Shown here: positions 1-7,686 of the stretch, one piece after another
Layout: every line of letters begins with the position of its first letter
Position numbering within the stretch: the first letter of the stretch is position 1
Source: an uncultured Campylobacter sp.
GTDB taxonomy: Bacteria > Campylobacterota > Campylobacteria > Campylobacterales > Campylobacteraceae
Direction: 5' to 3'
Assembly (NCBI RefSeq): GCF_938040115.1
Contig: NZ_CALHXD010000028.1
Span: 1-12,398 of the forward strand
Length of the DNA: 12,398 nucleotides
The notes under the pieces: generated by a model
The model's database searches: none
What the model was told of the DNA's origin: nothing
The model's input: only the letters and a program-made list of their open reading frames with translations
Translations under genes and position numbers: made by a program

Positions 1-746
1 CTTTTATCTTCGACGTTTAAATTTATAAAATCTATGCCAAAAAGTTTCGTTAAATTTTCGCCCTTTAAAATTTGATCGGTTGCGCCGAATTCATATCCTA
101 AGGGGCCGTTTAAAAGCAAGGTTTTATCTGCCGTCGCAAGCGCGTGATCGGGATGATGCGAGGTAAAAATCACGCATGTTTTTTGCTCACTATTTAGCCT
201 TTTGATTAGGCTTAAAACCGTGTTTTGATGAAAAACGTCGAGGTACGACGTAGGCTCGTCCATGACGAGAATTTTAGGCCGTAGTACTAGCGAGCGAGCT
301 ATAAGCGCCAGCTGCATCATGCCGCCGCTTAGCTCGTCTACGTTTAAATTTAAATACTCGCTAACGCCTGCTATCCGTGCGGCTTCCTCGGCCATCGCCC
401 TATCCTCTGCGCTCGGCCTTGAAAACATACCGACGTTTGCGTTTACGCCCATTAAAATCAGATCTTTTACCTTAAAGCTAAAAGCTATATTTTCGCTTTG
501 GGGCACGTATCCTACGAGTTTGGCACGCTCTTTGCCGCTAAGAGAGGCATGATCGCGGCCGTCGATCAAAATTTGACCGCTTTTTGCTTTTAAAAGTCCT
601 AAAATAATCTTTAAAAACGTAGATTTACCTATGCCGTTTGGGCCCAAAATCGCAAGCGTTTCGCCGCTTTTTAGGCTAAGGTTCAAATTTTGCAAAATTT
701 GCTTACGCTCGTATGAAAAGCTTAAATTTTCTACGCTTAAGACCAT
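1..746 (-). CDS. ABC transporter ATP-binding protein, FecE/FhuC/BtuD type (3' end cut by window edge)
   Basis: Cytoplasmic ATPase that should power the FecCD-type permease encoded just upstream. It starts at the ATG 744-746 and stays open to the left edge, giving 248 codons without a stop; FecE-type ATPases are about 250-265 residues, so little is missing. All nucleotide-binding motifs are visible: Walker A GPNGIGKST (about 35-43), Q-loop Q83 in YVPQ, ABC signature LSGGM (139-143, Met where Gln is most common), Walker B ILVMDEP (159-165), D-loop SYLD and switch His197 in TSHHPDH. The start lies inside the permease gene, overlapping its stop by 10 bp, which suggests translational coupling. The cargo (ferric siderophore, heme or cobalamin) cannot be told from the ATPase. 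Family assignment is secure; substrate is inference. Confidence 0.93.
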   Translation of the reverse strand, partial: MVLSVENLSFSYERKQILQNLNLSLKSGETLAILGPNGIGKSTFLKIILGLLKAKSGQILIDGRDHASLSGKERAKLVGYVPQSENIAFSFKVKDLILMGVNANVGMFSRPSAEDRAMAEEAARIAGVSEYLNLNVDELSGGMMQLALIARSLVLRPKILVMDEPTSYLDVFHQNTVLSLIKRLNSEQKTCVIFTSHHPDHALATADKTLLLNGPLGYEFGATDQILKGENLTKLFGIDFINLNVEDK

Positions 747-1699
747 CTTTTGCCCTTTTTAACAATGATGACGCCGATCATAGGAGCGCCTATAAGCGCG
801 GTTAGGATACTTAGCGGGATTTCAGCCGAGCTCACGCTTCTAGCCGCGACGTCGGTTAGCATCAAAAATATCCCGCCTAAAATCGCAGAAATCGGAACTA
901 GCTGCGAGTTATCGGAGCCGTAAATCAGCCTCGTAACATGCGGCATCAAAAGCCCGACCCAGCCGATGATACCGGCGATGGCTACGCTTGCGGCCGTTAT
1001 CAGCGTAGCAAGTACGATAAAGATAAAGCCCAAAAATTTACTCTCGCCCAAAATACTTGCATGTTCGCCGCCTAAGGATAAAATGTTTAGCTTCCAGCCC
1101 ATTAGGCTCAAAAGCACAAGCCCGCTAACGCAAACGGGAGCAAGCGCTGCTACGTCGCTCCATGAGATGGCGCTTAGACTTCCCATCAGCCAGTAGACGA
1201 TACTAGGTAGCTTTTCTTGCGTGTCGGCGACGTATTTGATGGCGGAGATCAGCGCCTCGAATATCGCGCCCGTGATGATGCCCGCAAGCACCAGCATGAG
1301 CTTTGAGTTTTTGTTTGCCAAAACACCCAACGCGTAAGCTATCATAACGGCTAAAAAGCCAAAAACGAAAGCGCCTATTTGCGTGGCTACGGGACTACCG
1401 AAGGCTAAAATGCAAACCACTGCGCCAAATCCAGCTCCACTGCCTACGCCCAGGATATTCGGGCTTACCAAAGGATTTGCAAACATCGCCTGAAATATCA
1501 CGCCCGCCGCGCTAAGGCTGGCGCCTATCAAAAACGCCGCTATCAGCCTAGGCAAGCGCAGATCGAATATCAAAGCGTAAAGCGTCTCTTTGTCGTTTTG
1601 ATAATAATCAATTAGCCCGTCAATAGAAATCCTACCCGCAAGCAGCGAAAAAACAACCGCAAAAGCTAGAAAAAACGATAAAAACAGATATTTTTTCAT
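737..1699 (-). CDS. FecCD-family ABC transporter permease (iron-siderophore/heme/B12 type)
   Basis: Inner-membrane permease of 320 residues, close to the usual 310-350 of the FecCD/BtuC family, which acts as a homodimer. It is almost wholly hydrophobic with about nine or ten membrane segments. Family hallmarks are visible: GASLSAAGVIFQAMFANPL followed by SPNILGVGSGAGFGA (about 58-93), the coupling-helix region GWVGLLMPHVTRLIYG (about 245-260), the D-x-A-AR segment LTDVAARSV, and the C-terminal EIPLSILTALIGAPM (about 293-307). Its ATG shares one base with the stop of the binding-protein gene (TAATG at 1697-1701), and its own stop overlaps the ATPase start by 10 bp. It is the only permease seen here, consistent with a homodimeric importer. 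The substrate is set by the binding protein and receptor and is unknown. Confidence 0.95.
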   Translation of the reverse strand: MKKYLFLSFFLAFAVVFSLLAGRISIDGLIDYYQNDKETLYALIFDLRLPRLIAAFLIGASLSAAGVIFQAMFANPLVSPNILGVGSGAGFGAVVCILAFGSPVATQIGAFVFGFLAVMIAYALGVLANKNSKLMLVLAGIITGAIFEALISAIKYVADTQEKLPSIVYWLMGSLSAISWSDVAALAPVCVSGLVLLSLMGWKLNILSLGGEHASILGESKFLGFIFIVLATLITAASVAIAGIIGWVGLLMPHVTRLIYGSDNSQLVPISAILGGIFLMLTDVAARSVSSAEIPLSILTALIGAPMIGVIIVKKGKRWS

Positions 1700-2733
1700 T
1701 ATCTAAAAAGCTCGTAAAATTTGCTCTCGCCATTTAGGTCGAAGCGTAAAATTTGAGCTATCTCATCGCCGCTTAGATCGTAGTCGTAGAGGAGTTTGTA
1801 GCTCTTTTTCATCTCGTCTTTTAAATTTATATGTGCCGTTCCCGAAAACAGCACGCTAAACCACGCCCAGCCCAGGTGCGATTCGCCCGTAGGCGGCTCC
1901 CACATATCGCCTCCCAGAGGCATTTTATAGACGGCTTTTTGCTTGACGGCTTTTACGTTTTTTAAAATTTTATCGTTAAAAAAGTCCCGCGGAGTTAGCT
2001 CGTCGAAGTTGCTAAGCAAGATAACGTCCGGATTTTGAGCGAGAATTTCTTCTTTATTTAAAATTCTAAATCCCCCGAAATTCGCCGCATTTACTCCGCC
2101 GCTTAGCTTGATCTCATAATCAAAATACGTCCCGCCGCCGGCTGCCTCGTAGCTTTTATCCCTGCCGAATATAAAAAGAACCTTCGGTTTTTTGCTAAGC
2201 CCTTTTACGAAATTTTCGATCTTAGCTCTTACCTCGGCTCTATTTTGTAAAATTTGCTCCGCCTTTTGCTCTTTTTCATAAATTTTACCCAGCATCCCAA
2301 ACCAAAAAAGAGGGTCTTCCTCCGTGCCGCTTAAATTTACCAAAGCTACGTTTAGCCCTACTTTTCGCAGCGGCTCGATGATCTTTTCGCCTCTCATGCC
2401 CCACTGCACTACTAGATCCGGAGATAGTTTTAGTAGCTCCTCGATGTTTGGAGTAAAATCCTCTCCTATACCGCCTGCCGGGATACTACCTGCGCCTTTT
2501 ATCATTTTTCCCAGCATTCCGCGCTTGATGTTTTTCTTGGCTATCGGATGGACGGAGGCTAGGCGAGATACGTTGTTTTCGACGCTAAGAGAAAACGAAG
2601 CCAGCGGCACCGGAAACAGAGCTACGCTTTTAACCGAACCGTCAAAATGAAGTTTGTTTCCGCTTTGATCGGTAAATTCAAGCGCGCCCAGCGTCGCTGC
2701 CAGTAGCAATAAAACGGATATGATTTTTTTCAA
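1699..2733 (-). CDS. Periplasmic substrate-binding protein of iron/heme/cobalamin ABC importer (TTG start)
   Basis: Class III periplasmic binding protein (Peripla_BP_2/TroA-like fold), 344 residues, that should hand cargo from the TonB-dependent receptor to the FecCD permease. The start codon is TTG at 2731-2733. It is favoured because AAGGAT lies 5 bases upstream (2739-2744) and because the reading MKKIISVLLLLAATLGA gives a proper signal peptide, while no in-frame Met follows early. There is no lipobox Cys, so it is probably soluble, unlike lipoprotein CeuE. The N-lobe hallmark is NIEELLKLSPDLVVQWG (96-112); the matching C-lobe strand is KEEILAQNPDVILLSN (227-242). GGDMWEPPTGESHLGW (274-289), rich in aromatic and acidic residues with one His, is likely at the cleft. 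Family is clear; the ligand is unknown, with ferric siderophore and heme the leading guesses and cobalamin or nickel complexes possible. Confidence 0.9.
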   Translation of the reverse strand: MKKIISVLLLLAATLGALEFTDQSGNKLHFDGSVKSVALFPVPLASFSLSVENNVSRLASVHPIAKKNIKRGMLGKMIKGAGSIPAGGIGEDFTPNIEELLKLSPDLVVQWGMRGEKIIEPLRKVGLNVALVNLSGTEEDPLFWFGMLGKIYEKEQKAEQILQNRAEVRAKIENFVKGLSKKPKVLFIFGRDKSYEAAGGGTYFDYEIKLSGGVNAANFGGFRILNKEEILAQNPDVILLSNFDELTPRDFFNDKILKNVKAVKQKAVYKMPLGGDMWEPPTGESHLGWAWFSVLFSGTAHINLKDEMKKSYKLLYDYDLSGDEIAQILRFDLNGESKFYELFR

Positions 2734-2768
2734 ATTCGATCCTTAAATTTGTAAATTTTAGAGCTTTT

Positions 2769-2793
2769 GAGCGGGCCTATTTAAAACCCGCTC
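2769..2793 (-). other. GC-rich intergenic hairpin between receptor and binding-protein genes
   Basis: Perfect 7-bp stem GAGCGGG (2769-2775) / CCCGCTC (2787-2793) with an 11-nt loop, in the 74-bp gap after the receptor stop. No U-tract follows on either strand, so it is a poor intrinsic terminator. A plausible role, by inference, is a 3' stabilising or processing structure that lets receptor mRNA exceed that of the ABC genes, or a partial attenuator. Confidence 0.45.
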
Positions 2794-2807
2794 GGCAAAT
2801 TTAAATT

Positions 2808-4889
2808 TTAAAAGCTAGCCTTAAAGCCTAGTTTGAAATTTCTGCCTGGATTTATTAGCGGGTTGCTAGCGCTTCTAGGCTGGCTGATTAGCTCGTAGCT
2901 TAGGCTTGGGGCGTATTCTTTGTCAAAGATATTTTCGACGCCGAAATTTAGGCTAAAATCTTTTAAAAAGCCTAGTTTGCCAAGGCTCTTGCCAAAGTAT
3001 AGGTTGTGCACGAAATATCCCGCTCGCTCGCGCTCTACGCTGTCGTCTATGCGCGTCTTTCTCGCCGCCCAGTCGCCGCTATACTCTATGTATGAGTTTG
3101 CCAAAAACTCCGGCGAATAAGAAACGGCCACGCGTCCGCTAAGCGGAGCGATCTCTGGAAGCGGTTTGCCGGTTTGTTTATTTTTACCGCGCGTGTAGGC
3201 GAGATTTGTTTTAAACTCCAAATTTGATAAAATTTTATAAGCGAGGTCAAATTCCGCTCCGCTTATCTTGGCTCTATTTACGTTTTGCGACTGATAGTAG
3301 GTCACGCCGCCGCTTTGCCAGTTTCGCTCGACTATCAGGTCTTTATAATCTCCCGTGTAAAATATCAAATTTGATCTAAGCGCCTTATCCGTATAGCGAA
3401 GTCCGGCCTCGTAGGTGACGCCTTTTTCGATATTTAGATCAGGGTTTGGCAGATACGCCTCGCTGCCTGAAAACGTAAGTATCGGGGCAACCTCGCCGCT
3501 CATAGGAGCTCTAAACGAAGTAGAGAAATTTCCTACAAACTCAAACCCCTGAGCGATAGGGTAAATAAGCCCTAGTCCGTAGCTCGCTCTGCCATCTTTT
3601 CTATCGTTGGCGTTTTCGTATAGGGCTTTTACGGCGGGACTCATCGAGCTATCCATATCAAAGGACGTTTTTATGCGGTCGTAGCGTAAATTTGCGCTCA
3701 AAATCGCGTCGTTGCTAAACGCGTATTCAAGCAAGCCAAACCCAGCGACGTCAAGCTGTTTGGTTCTTAGCCTGTTGCGTACGCTAGGGCCTTTGTTTAC
3801 GCTTTGATACACGCTATCCCAGTCCTCGTAATAAAAATCTACGCCGTAGGTTTGGGTTAGGCTGTCGCCTATAAATTTGCCGATAAATTTACCGCCGTAA
3901 ACTTTCGGACCGTTTACGTAGTTATCGACCTGTCTAGGCGACATAGCTCCGATATACGGCCTTATATTTAGGTGCGTATAAAGCTCTCTGTAATACAAGC
4001 TAGAATCTAATATAAATTTGTCGTTTATGTTGCCTTCGTAGTTTAGCGCTACGTATTTTTCTCTAAGAGGCGCTTCTTTTATGTATTTTTGAAAGCCTTT
4101 TTTATTTGCCGTTCCGGGAGCGCCGACCGCCGTACCGACTACGCCGCGCTCTGATTCGGTGTATCTAGTTACAAGTTCAAGCCTATGAAAATCGGCAAAG
4201 CTATATCCGCCTTTAAAATCAAGGCTTCGGTAATTATACCTCGTATTTGGGATTTTGCCCGCAGGAGTGTCGTAGTCCTTGCCGTGTTTGTAGTTTAAGC
4301 CGAGCAATGCGTCAAACCCGTGTCCGACTACGCCGAGTTGTAAGCGGTTTTGCACGCCTTTGTTCGCGCTTTGATACTGGGTGCTTAGATACGTATCAGA
4401 TAGTGCCCAGTCGCCGTGCACGTCTCCGCTAGCTCTTTTGGTGACTAAATTTACTATGCCGCCAAAGGCATCCGTGCCGTAAAGCGTGCTAGCAGGACCT
4501 CTTATTATCTCTATCCTTTCGATTTGATCGGGCGTAAATATCGAATACTCAAACGCCGGCCTACCTCTAAATCTAAGCCCGTCTACGAACATCGGCACGC
4601 GGTAATCAGACGAGCTAAAGCCTCGCACGTTTACGGTACCAGAGTCCATGCCTTCGTTTACGATAGAGACTCCTGGCGCCTCGCTGATTAGCTCGGGTAC
4701 GCTTTTGCCGAGCTTTCTTTCTATCGTCTCTTTATCTACTACCGAGACGCTTTTGCTTATCTCGTCTACGCTTTGAGATGATCTTTGCGCCGTGACGGTT
4801 ACGCCTTCTAGCGATTTTAGCTCTACTTCGTTTTGCGCGGCAGCTAAAACGCCCGCAAGCGCTAAACTAAGCGCGATTTGCTTTTGCAT
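2808..4889 (-). CDS. TonB-dependent outer-membrane receptor (iron-chelate or heme type)
   Basis: Outer-membrane gated barrel of 693 residues that should import a metal chelate using TonB energy and feed the ABC importer downstream. The signal peptide is about 1-18 (MQKQIALSLALAGVLAAA). A TonB box lies near GVTVTA (29-34). The plug domain (about 40-152) has SVPELISEAPGVSIV, the NVRGF strand and the family signature IIRGPASTLYGTDAFGGIVNLVTK spread over 128-151. The barrel follows, with FRAP (459-462) and NPDL (482-485), VENIFDKEY (651-659), and an end PGRNFKLGFKASF with terminal Phe693. FRAP/NPxL boxes are known from heme receptors, but no His lies between them here, so heme is only a hypothesis. 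The ATG at 4887-4889 follows an AAGGAG site (4895-4900). It leads an apparent operon with the ABC genes and is divergent from a second receptor. Confidence 0.95.
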   Translation of the reverse strand: MQKQIALSLALAGVLAAAQNEVELKSLEGVTVTAQRSSQSVDEISKSVSVVDKETIERKLGKSVPELISEAPGVSIVNEGMDSGTVNVRGFSSSDYRVPMFVDGLRFRGRPAFEYSIFTPDQIERIEIIRGPASTLYGTDAFGGIVNLVTKRASGDVHGDWALSDTYLSTQYQSANKGVQNRLQLGVVGHGFDALLGLNYKHGKDYDTPAGKIPNTRYNYRSLDFKGGYSFADFHRLELVTRYTESERGVVGTAVGAPGTANKKGFQKYIKEAPLREKYVALNYEGNINDKFILDSSLYYRELYTHLNIRPYIGAMSPRQVDNYVNGPKVYGGKFIGKFIGDSLTQTYGVDFYYEDWDSVYQSVNKGPSVRNRLRTKQLDVAGFGLLEYAFSNDAILSANLRYDRIKTSFDMDSSMSPAVKALYENANDRKDGRASYGLGLIYPIAQGFEFVGNFSTSFRAPMSGEVAPILTFSGSEAYLPNPDLNIEKGVTYEAGLRYTDKALRSNLIFYTGDYKDLIVERNWQSGGVTYYQSQNVNRAKISGAEFDLAYKILSNLEFKTNLAYTRGKNKQTGKPLPEIAPLSGRVAVSYSPEFLANSYIEYSGDWAARKTRIDDSVERERAGYFVHNLYFGKSLGKLGFLKDFSLNFGVENIFDKEYAPSLSYELISQPRSASNPLINPGRNFKLGFKASF

Positions 4890-4919
4890 TTAAACTCCTT
4901 TAAAAATTATTAACGGGCA

Positions 4920-4925
4920 ATTATA
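4920..4925 (-). promoter_or_regulatory. -10 box of the promoter for the 2808-4889 receptor operon
   Basis: Read on the minus strand this is TATAAT, preceded directly by CTG, 30 bases upstream of the start codon and well placed with the AAGGAG ribosome site at 4895-4900. There is no convincing -35 box, which is normal for Campylobacter sigma-70 promoters. A Fur-like site lies just upstream. Confidence 0.6.
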
Positions 4926-4932
4926 CAGAAAT

Positions 4933-4947
4933 ATATAATGATTTTCA
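4933..4947 (-). promoter_or_regulatory. Candidate Fur box over the receptor operon promoter
   Basis: Minus strand TGAAAATCATTATAT matches 11 of 14 defined positions of the 7-1-7 Fur consensus TGATAATnATTATCA. It begins 8 bases upstream of the -10 box and covers the spacer and -35 region, where a repressor would block RNA polymerase. Position and match support iron repression; AT-rich sequence raises the chance-match rate. Confidence 0.55.
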
Positions 4948-5231
4948 ATGATTAAAAATAAGGTTTTTAGTAAATAATTTATGTAGCAAAAATTTAAGCC
5001 GTTTGTAATTTTAACATGTTTTTACATAAAATCTCAAAAAATTATTGTTCCCTCGCAAATATCACGAACATTAAAAAATAAGAATAGTCTCCTTAAGTTT
5101 TAAGATCACAAATTTAAAATGCATTACTTTTCAGATTTTAAAAATTAACCTCTGCTCAAGCGATAAAACATGCTATACGAAATGACCAGTAATATAATAA
5201 AATAGTTTACAAATAGTTATTTAAGTATTAT

Positions 5232-5246
5232 TGATATATAATCTCA
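5232..5246 (+). promoter_or_regulatory. Promoter (-10 TATAAT) with overlapping weak Fur-like site for the 5274 receptor
   Basis: TATAAT at 5237-5242 stands 31 bases before the ATG, followed by the ribosome site AAGGGAG (5263-5269). The 15-mer TGATATATAATCTCA over this -10 box matches the Fur 7-1-7 consensus at 10 of 14 positions. The -10 box is convincing; the Fur call is weaker than the one on the opposite strand. Confidence 0.45.
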
Positions 5247-5273
5247 TTTTTATTTTAAAATCAAGGGAGAATA

Positions 5274-7370
5274 ATGAGACTTAGCATTTTTGCTTCAGTC
5301 GCTATTTTAGCTACTTTTGCCGTTGCAGACACAAAGACGGACGGCTACTCGGTGATGCTTCCAAGCGTAGAAGTCGAAGGCATTTCCGAGCAAGATAACC
5401 TAAAAGGCTACGTCGCCTACGATAGCGCGGAAGTAAACAGAAACGGACTTAGCAACAAGCAAACGCCTCAAACCATCGAAACTATCGATATCCAAAAAAA
5501 TCGCAACTACGGCACGAACGATCTTTCAAGCATCCTCGAAGGAAACGCAGGCATCGACGCGGGCTACGACATGCGCGGCGAGAGTATAAAAATAAGAGGC
5601 TTTAGCGTAGACGGCGGAGATATATACAGAGACGGCGTGAGAGACTCGGGTCAGATCAGGCGCAGTACCGCAAACGTCGAGCGCGTCGAGATTTTAAAAG
5701 GACCAGCTTCTATCCTATACGGCAGGAGCGACGGCGGCGCGGTTGTAAATTTAGTCAGTAAAAAGGCAAATTTTACCCCTGTTTATAAGGTCTCGGGTAG
5801 ATACGGCAGCTGGAGCAGATGGGGGCTTGGCGCAGATGTAAACCACGCAGTAAATAATCAACTAGCCGTACGCCTAACTACCGACGGCGAGCGCGGTAAA
5901 TCGTGGCGCGAAGGCATAAAATATAAAAATTTTATGATAAGCCCTAGCGTCATCGTAACCAACCAAAGCGGCGACGTAAGCTTCGAGGCGCAGTATACGT
6001 ACGACAATGCCTGGCGAGTACCCGATAGAACTCCGACCAAAGCCGTCTACGATAAGCTAGGTATCGACTACAAAAAGGGCTTTTCTCACGAGGGTGACTT
6101 CGTGGAGGATAGGTTGCACTTTTTCCGCACGGAGTTAAATGCCGAGCTAGCAAAAGAGCTAAATTTAAAATGGGTTTTCGGATACAGAAAAGCTAGCCAA
6201 AATTTCGACCACTTTTTTGCGGGCAGTATCGTTAGCGGCAACAGACTAAGACAAAACTACGCAAAGCAAGAGACGGATAACGAAACTATCTCAAACGCCT
6301 TTACGCTCACCAAGGAGCTAAATTTCGAGAGATTTAAGCACAACATCGCAGTCGGCTACGATAACAGCGTCGAAACTCGCCATCCAAGGCTCTGGTATAG
6401 CAGAACCCATATGCAAGATATAGACCCGTACGCATCTAGGGGCAGCTGGACGTCAAACAGAAACGTCCCGTTTACGACCGATAACAAACACCGCGCGATC
6501 AATCACGGCGTGTTTTTCGAGGATCTAATCAGCCTTGACGACACGTATAGATTAATGCTCGGCGGTAGGTTTGATTTTTATAAATTTAAAACCAGAAACA
6601 TAAGAGGCCAAACAAACAGCTACACCGGCGACTCGTTTAGTCCTAGAGTCGGCTTTTTATGGGACTTTGCGACCGATCACACCGCTTACGTCTCGTATTC
6701 GCAGAGCTTTGCGCCCTACGGCGGTAGAGGCAACATCGGCATCAGCACCGAAGATACGTCAAAGCTTGATCTAAAACCGCAAAACAACGTCCAGTACGAA
6801 ATCGGACTAAAAAGCACTTGGGCGGATAATAAATTTAGCTCAAACATCGCGGTGTTTCAGATCGAACATAAAAATATCCGCTATCAGCCAGACCCTACAA
6901 ACGACCCATATACTTGGGCAGTTCGCGGTAAGGAGCGTAGCCGCGGTATCGAGCTAAACGTGCTAGGACAAATTTACGAGAATTTATACCTACGTAGCTC
7001 GCTTGGCTACACGAACGCTAAGGTTACTAAAGACAACTCAAACCCGCTAAACGAAGGGCTTAATCTAAATGAAACCACGCGCTGGCAGGGCAATGTCTTT
7101 TTACGCTACGTAAACGCCGACAAATGGTACGTAGAAAGCGGCGTTACCGGCTACTCCAAACGCTACTCCTACTCTACTAGCGGCGGTAGAATCCAAGAAC
7201 AGCACTTGCCGGGCTTTGCCAGAGTGGACGTGAGTGCGGGATATAGCTTCACCGAGCATGCGCAAATGACGCTAGCGATAAACAATCTCTTTGATAAAAA
7301 ATACTGGCGCTCAAGCTCGAGGCTAGGCGACGAGAGGTCGTTTATGGTGAATTTTCACTATAATTTTTAA
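5274..7370 (+). CDS. TonB-dependent siderophore receptor, FhuE/FhuA/Fiu-like
   Basis: Outer-membrane receptor of 698 residues in the siderophore-receptor class, which imports ferric hydroxamates or catecholates. The signal peptide is about 1-18 (MRLSIFASVAILATFAVA). After a short linker the plug shows features typical of this class: KQTPQTIETIDIQ (62-74), SSILEGNAGIDAGYDMRGE (85-103), the strand IKIRGF, IYRDGVRDSG (118-126), and VERVEILKGPASILYGRSDGG over 135-154. The barrel ends with LAINNLFDKKYW (667-678) and a terminal Phe698 after alternating aromatic residues (FMVNFHYNF). The ATG at 5274 follows AAGGGAG at a good distance. It stands alone, between its own promoter and a strong terminator, with no ABC genes beside it, so its cargo must use a transporter encoded elsewhere or the one in the divergent operon. 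The exact siderophore is unknown. Confidence 0.95.
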   Translation: MRLSIFASVAILATFAVADTKTDGYSVMLPSVEVEGISEQDNLKGYVAYDSAEVNRNGLSNKQTPQTIETIDIQKNRNYGTNDLSSILEGNAGIDAGYDMRGESIKIRGFSVDGGDIYRDGVRDSGQIRRSTANVERVEILKGPASILYGRSDGGAVVNLVSKKANFTPVYKVSGRYGSWSRWGLGADVNHAVNNQLAVRLTTDGERGKSWREGIKYKNFMISPSVIVTNQSGDVSFEAQYTYDNAWRVPDRTPTKAVYDKLGIDYKKGFSHEGDFVEDRLHFFRTELNAELAKELNLKWVFGYRKASQNFDHFFAGSIVSGNRLRQNYAKQETDNETISNAFTLTKELNFERFKHNIAVGYDNSVETRHPRLWYSRTHMQDIDPYASRGSWTSNRNVPFTTDNKHRAINHGVFFEDLISLDDTYRLMLGGRFDFYKFKTRNIRGQTNSYTGDSFSPRVGFLWDFATDHTAYVSYSQSFAPYGGRGNIGISTEDTSKLDLKPQNNVQYEIGLKSTWADNKFSSNIAVFQIEHKNIRYQPDPTNDPYTWAVRGKERSRGIELNVLGQIYENLYLRSSLGYTNAKVTKDNSNPLNEGLNLNETTRWQGNVFLRYVNADKWYVESGVTGYSKRYSYSTSGGRIQEQHLPGFARVDVSAGYSFTEHAQMTLAINNLFDKKYWRSSSRLGDERSFMVNFHYNF

Positions 7371-7380
7371 TTAAAACGTA

Positions 7381-7408
7381 AAAAACGATAGATTATCCTA
7401 TCGTTTTT
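7381..7408 (+). terminator. Intrinsic terminator after the 5274-7370 receptor
   Basis: Perfect 11-bp inverted repeat AAAAACGATAG (7381-7391) / CTATCGTTTTT (7398-7408) with a 6-nt loop, starting 10 bases after the stop codon. The A-run and T-run form part of the stem, giving a U-tract on either strand. It ends the receptor transcript and isolates the next gene. Confidence 0.85.
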
Positions 7409-7686
7409 ACTGATTTTAAAACCGCTTCATCCATCACGCCTCAAAAGCTAAAAACTTAGTGCCAATGACTTGGCTTTGACTGCGGGATGGATAAAATTTC
7501 AAATTTAACATACCTTTATAAGCTTAAAATTGACTCAAACCCATCTTATTAAATTAGCCATCTAGTCTTTGGCGGCAAATTCTATCTGTATACGATAATT
7601 AATATTAAATTTATTCCATATTAGTTATTATTCGCGAAGAAAGATTGATAACTTAAATCAATATTAAGTATTCTAAAGGATTTTAT
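7409..7686. other. Intergenic region with a large imperfect stem-loop
   Basis: No convincing gene between the terminator and the next receptor. At 7429-7492 lies a long imperfect inverted repeat: ATCCATCACGC (7429-7439) pairs with GCGGGATGGAT (7482-7492) at 10 of 11 positions, and AAAGC (7444-7448) pairs with GCTTT (7473-7477) after a small internal loop. Within the apical part an alternative hairpin GCCAA/TTGGC with loop TGAC (7461-7474) competes. It could be a dispersed intergenic repeat, a structured RNA or a relic. The right part (about 7580-7686) is the leader of the next gene. Confidence 0.4.
7593..7662 (+). promoter_or_regulatory. Candidate Fur-controlled promoter region of the 7687 receptor
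   Basis: Two Fur-like sites occur. CGATAATTAATATTA (7593-7607) matches 11 of 14 positions of TGATAATnATTATCA and contains a -10-like GATAAT (7594-7599). TGATAACTTAAATCA (7646-7660) matches 10 of 14 and sits within the neat inverted repeat ATTGAT (7644-7649) / ATCAAT (7657-7662). The exact -10 box is not clear. Double sites fit iron repression, but the DNA is AT-rich. Confidence 0.4.

Larger units (their letters stand above)
4890..5273. other. 384-bp divergent intergenic region between two TonB-dependent receptors
   Basis: No gene is visible here. The two ends carry a promoter each (described separately). The middle, about 4960-5200, is AT-rich with no ORF of note. It holds a weak spaced inverted repeat TGTTC (5046-5050) / GAACA (5066-5070) and the palindrome AATGCATT (5118-5125). 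These could be regulator sites but are within what chance allows in such AT-rich DNA. Confidence 0.6.

Noticed and set aside
459..547. The ABC signature LSGGM as a sign of a defective ATPase
   Set aside because: Met at the last position of this motif occurs in active ABC ATPases, and all other catalytic motifs are intact.
262..552. Plus-strand 96-codon ORF
   Set aside because: Antisense to the ABC ATPase, whose ABC signature and Q-loop region are encoded here.
2324..2650. Plus-strand 108-codon ORF
   Set aside because: Antisense to the binding-protein gene; no ribosome site or recognisable domain.
5046..5070. Spaced inverted repeat TGTTC/GAACA as an operator
   Set aside because: Five-base arms with a 15-base gap are expected by chance in a 384-bp spacer; recorded only in the spacer description.
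7434..7511. 25-codon minus-strand ORF in the 7409-7686 spacer
   Set aside because: Too short, no ribosome site at proper spacing, and it coincides with the inverted repeat; kept only as a remark under the stem-loop finding.
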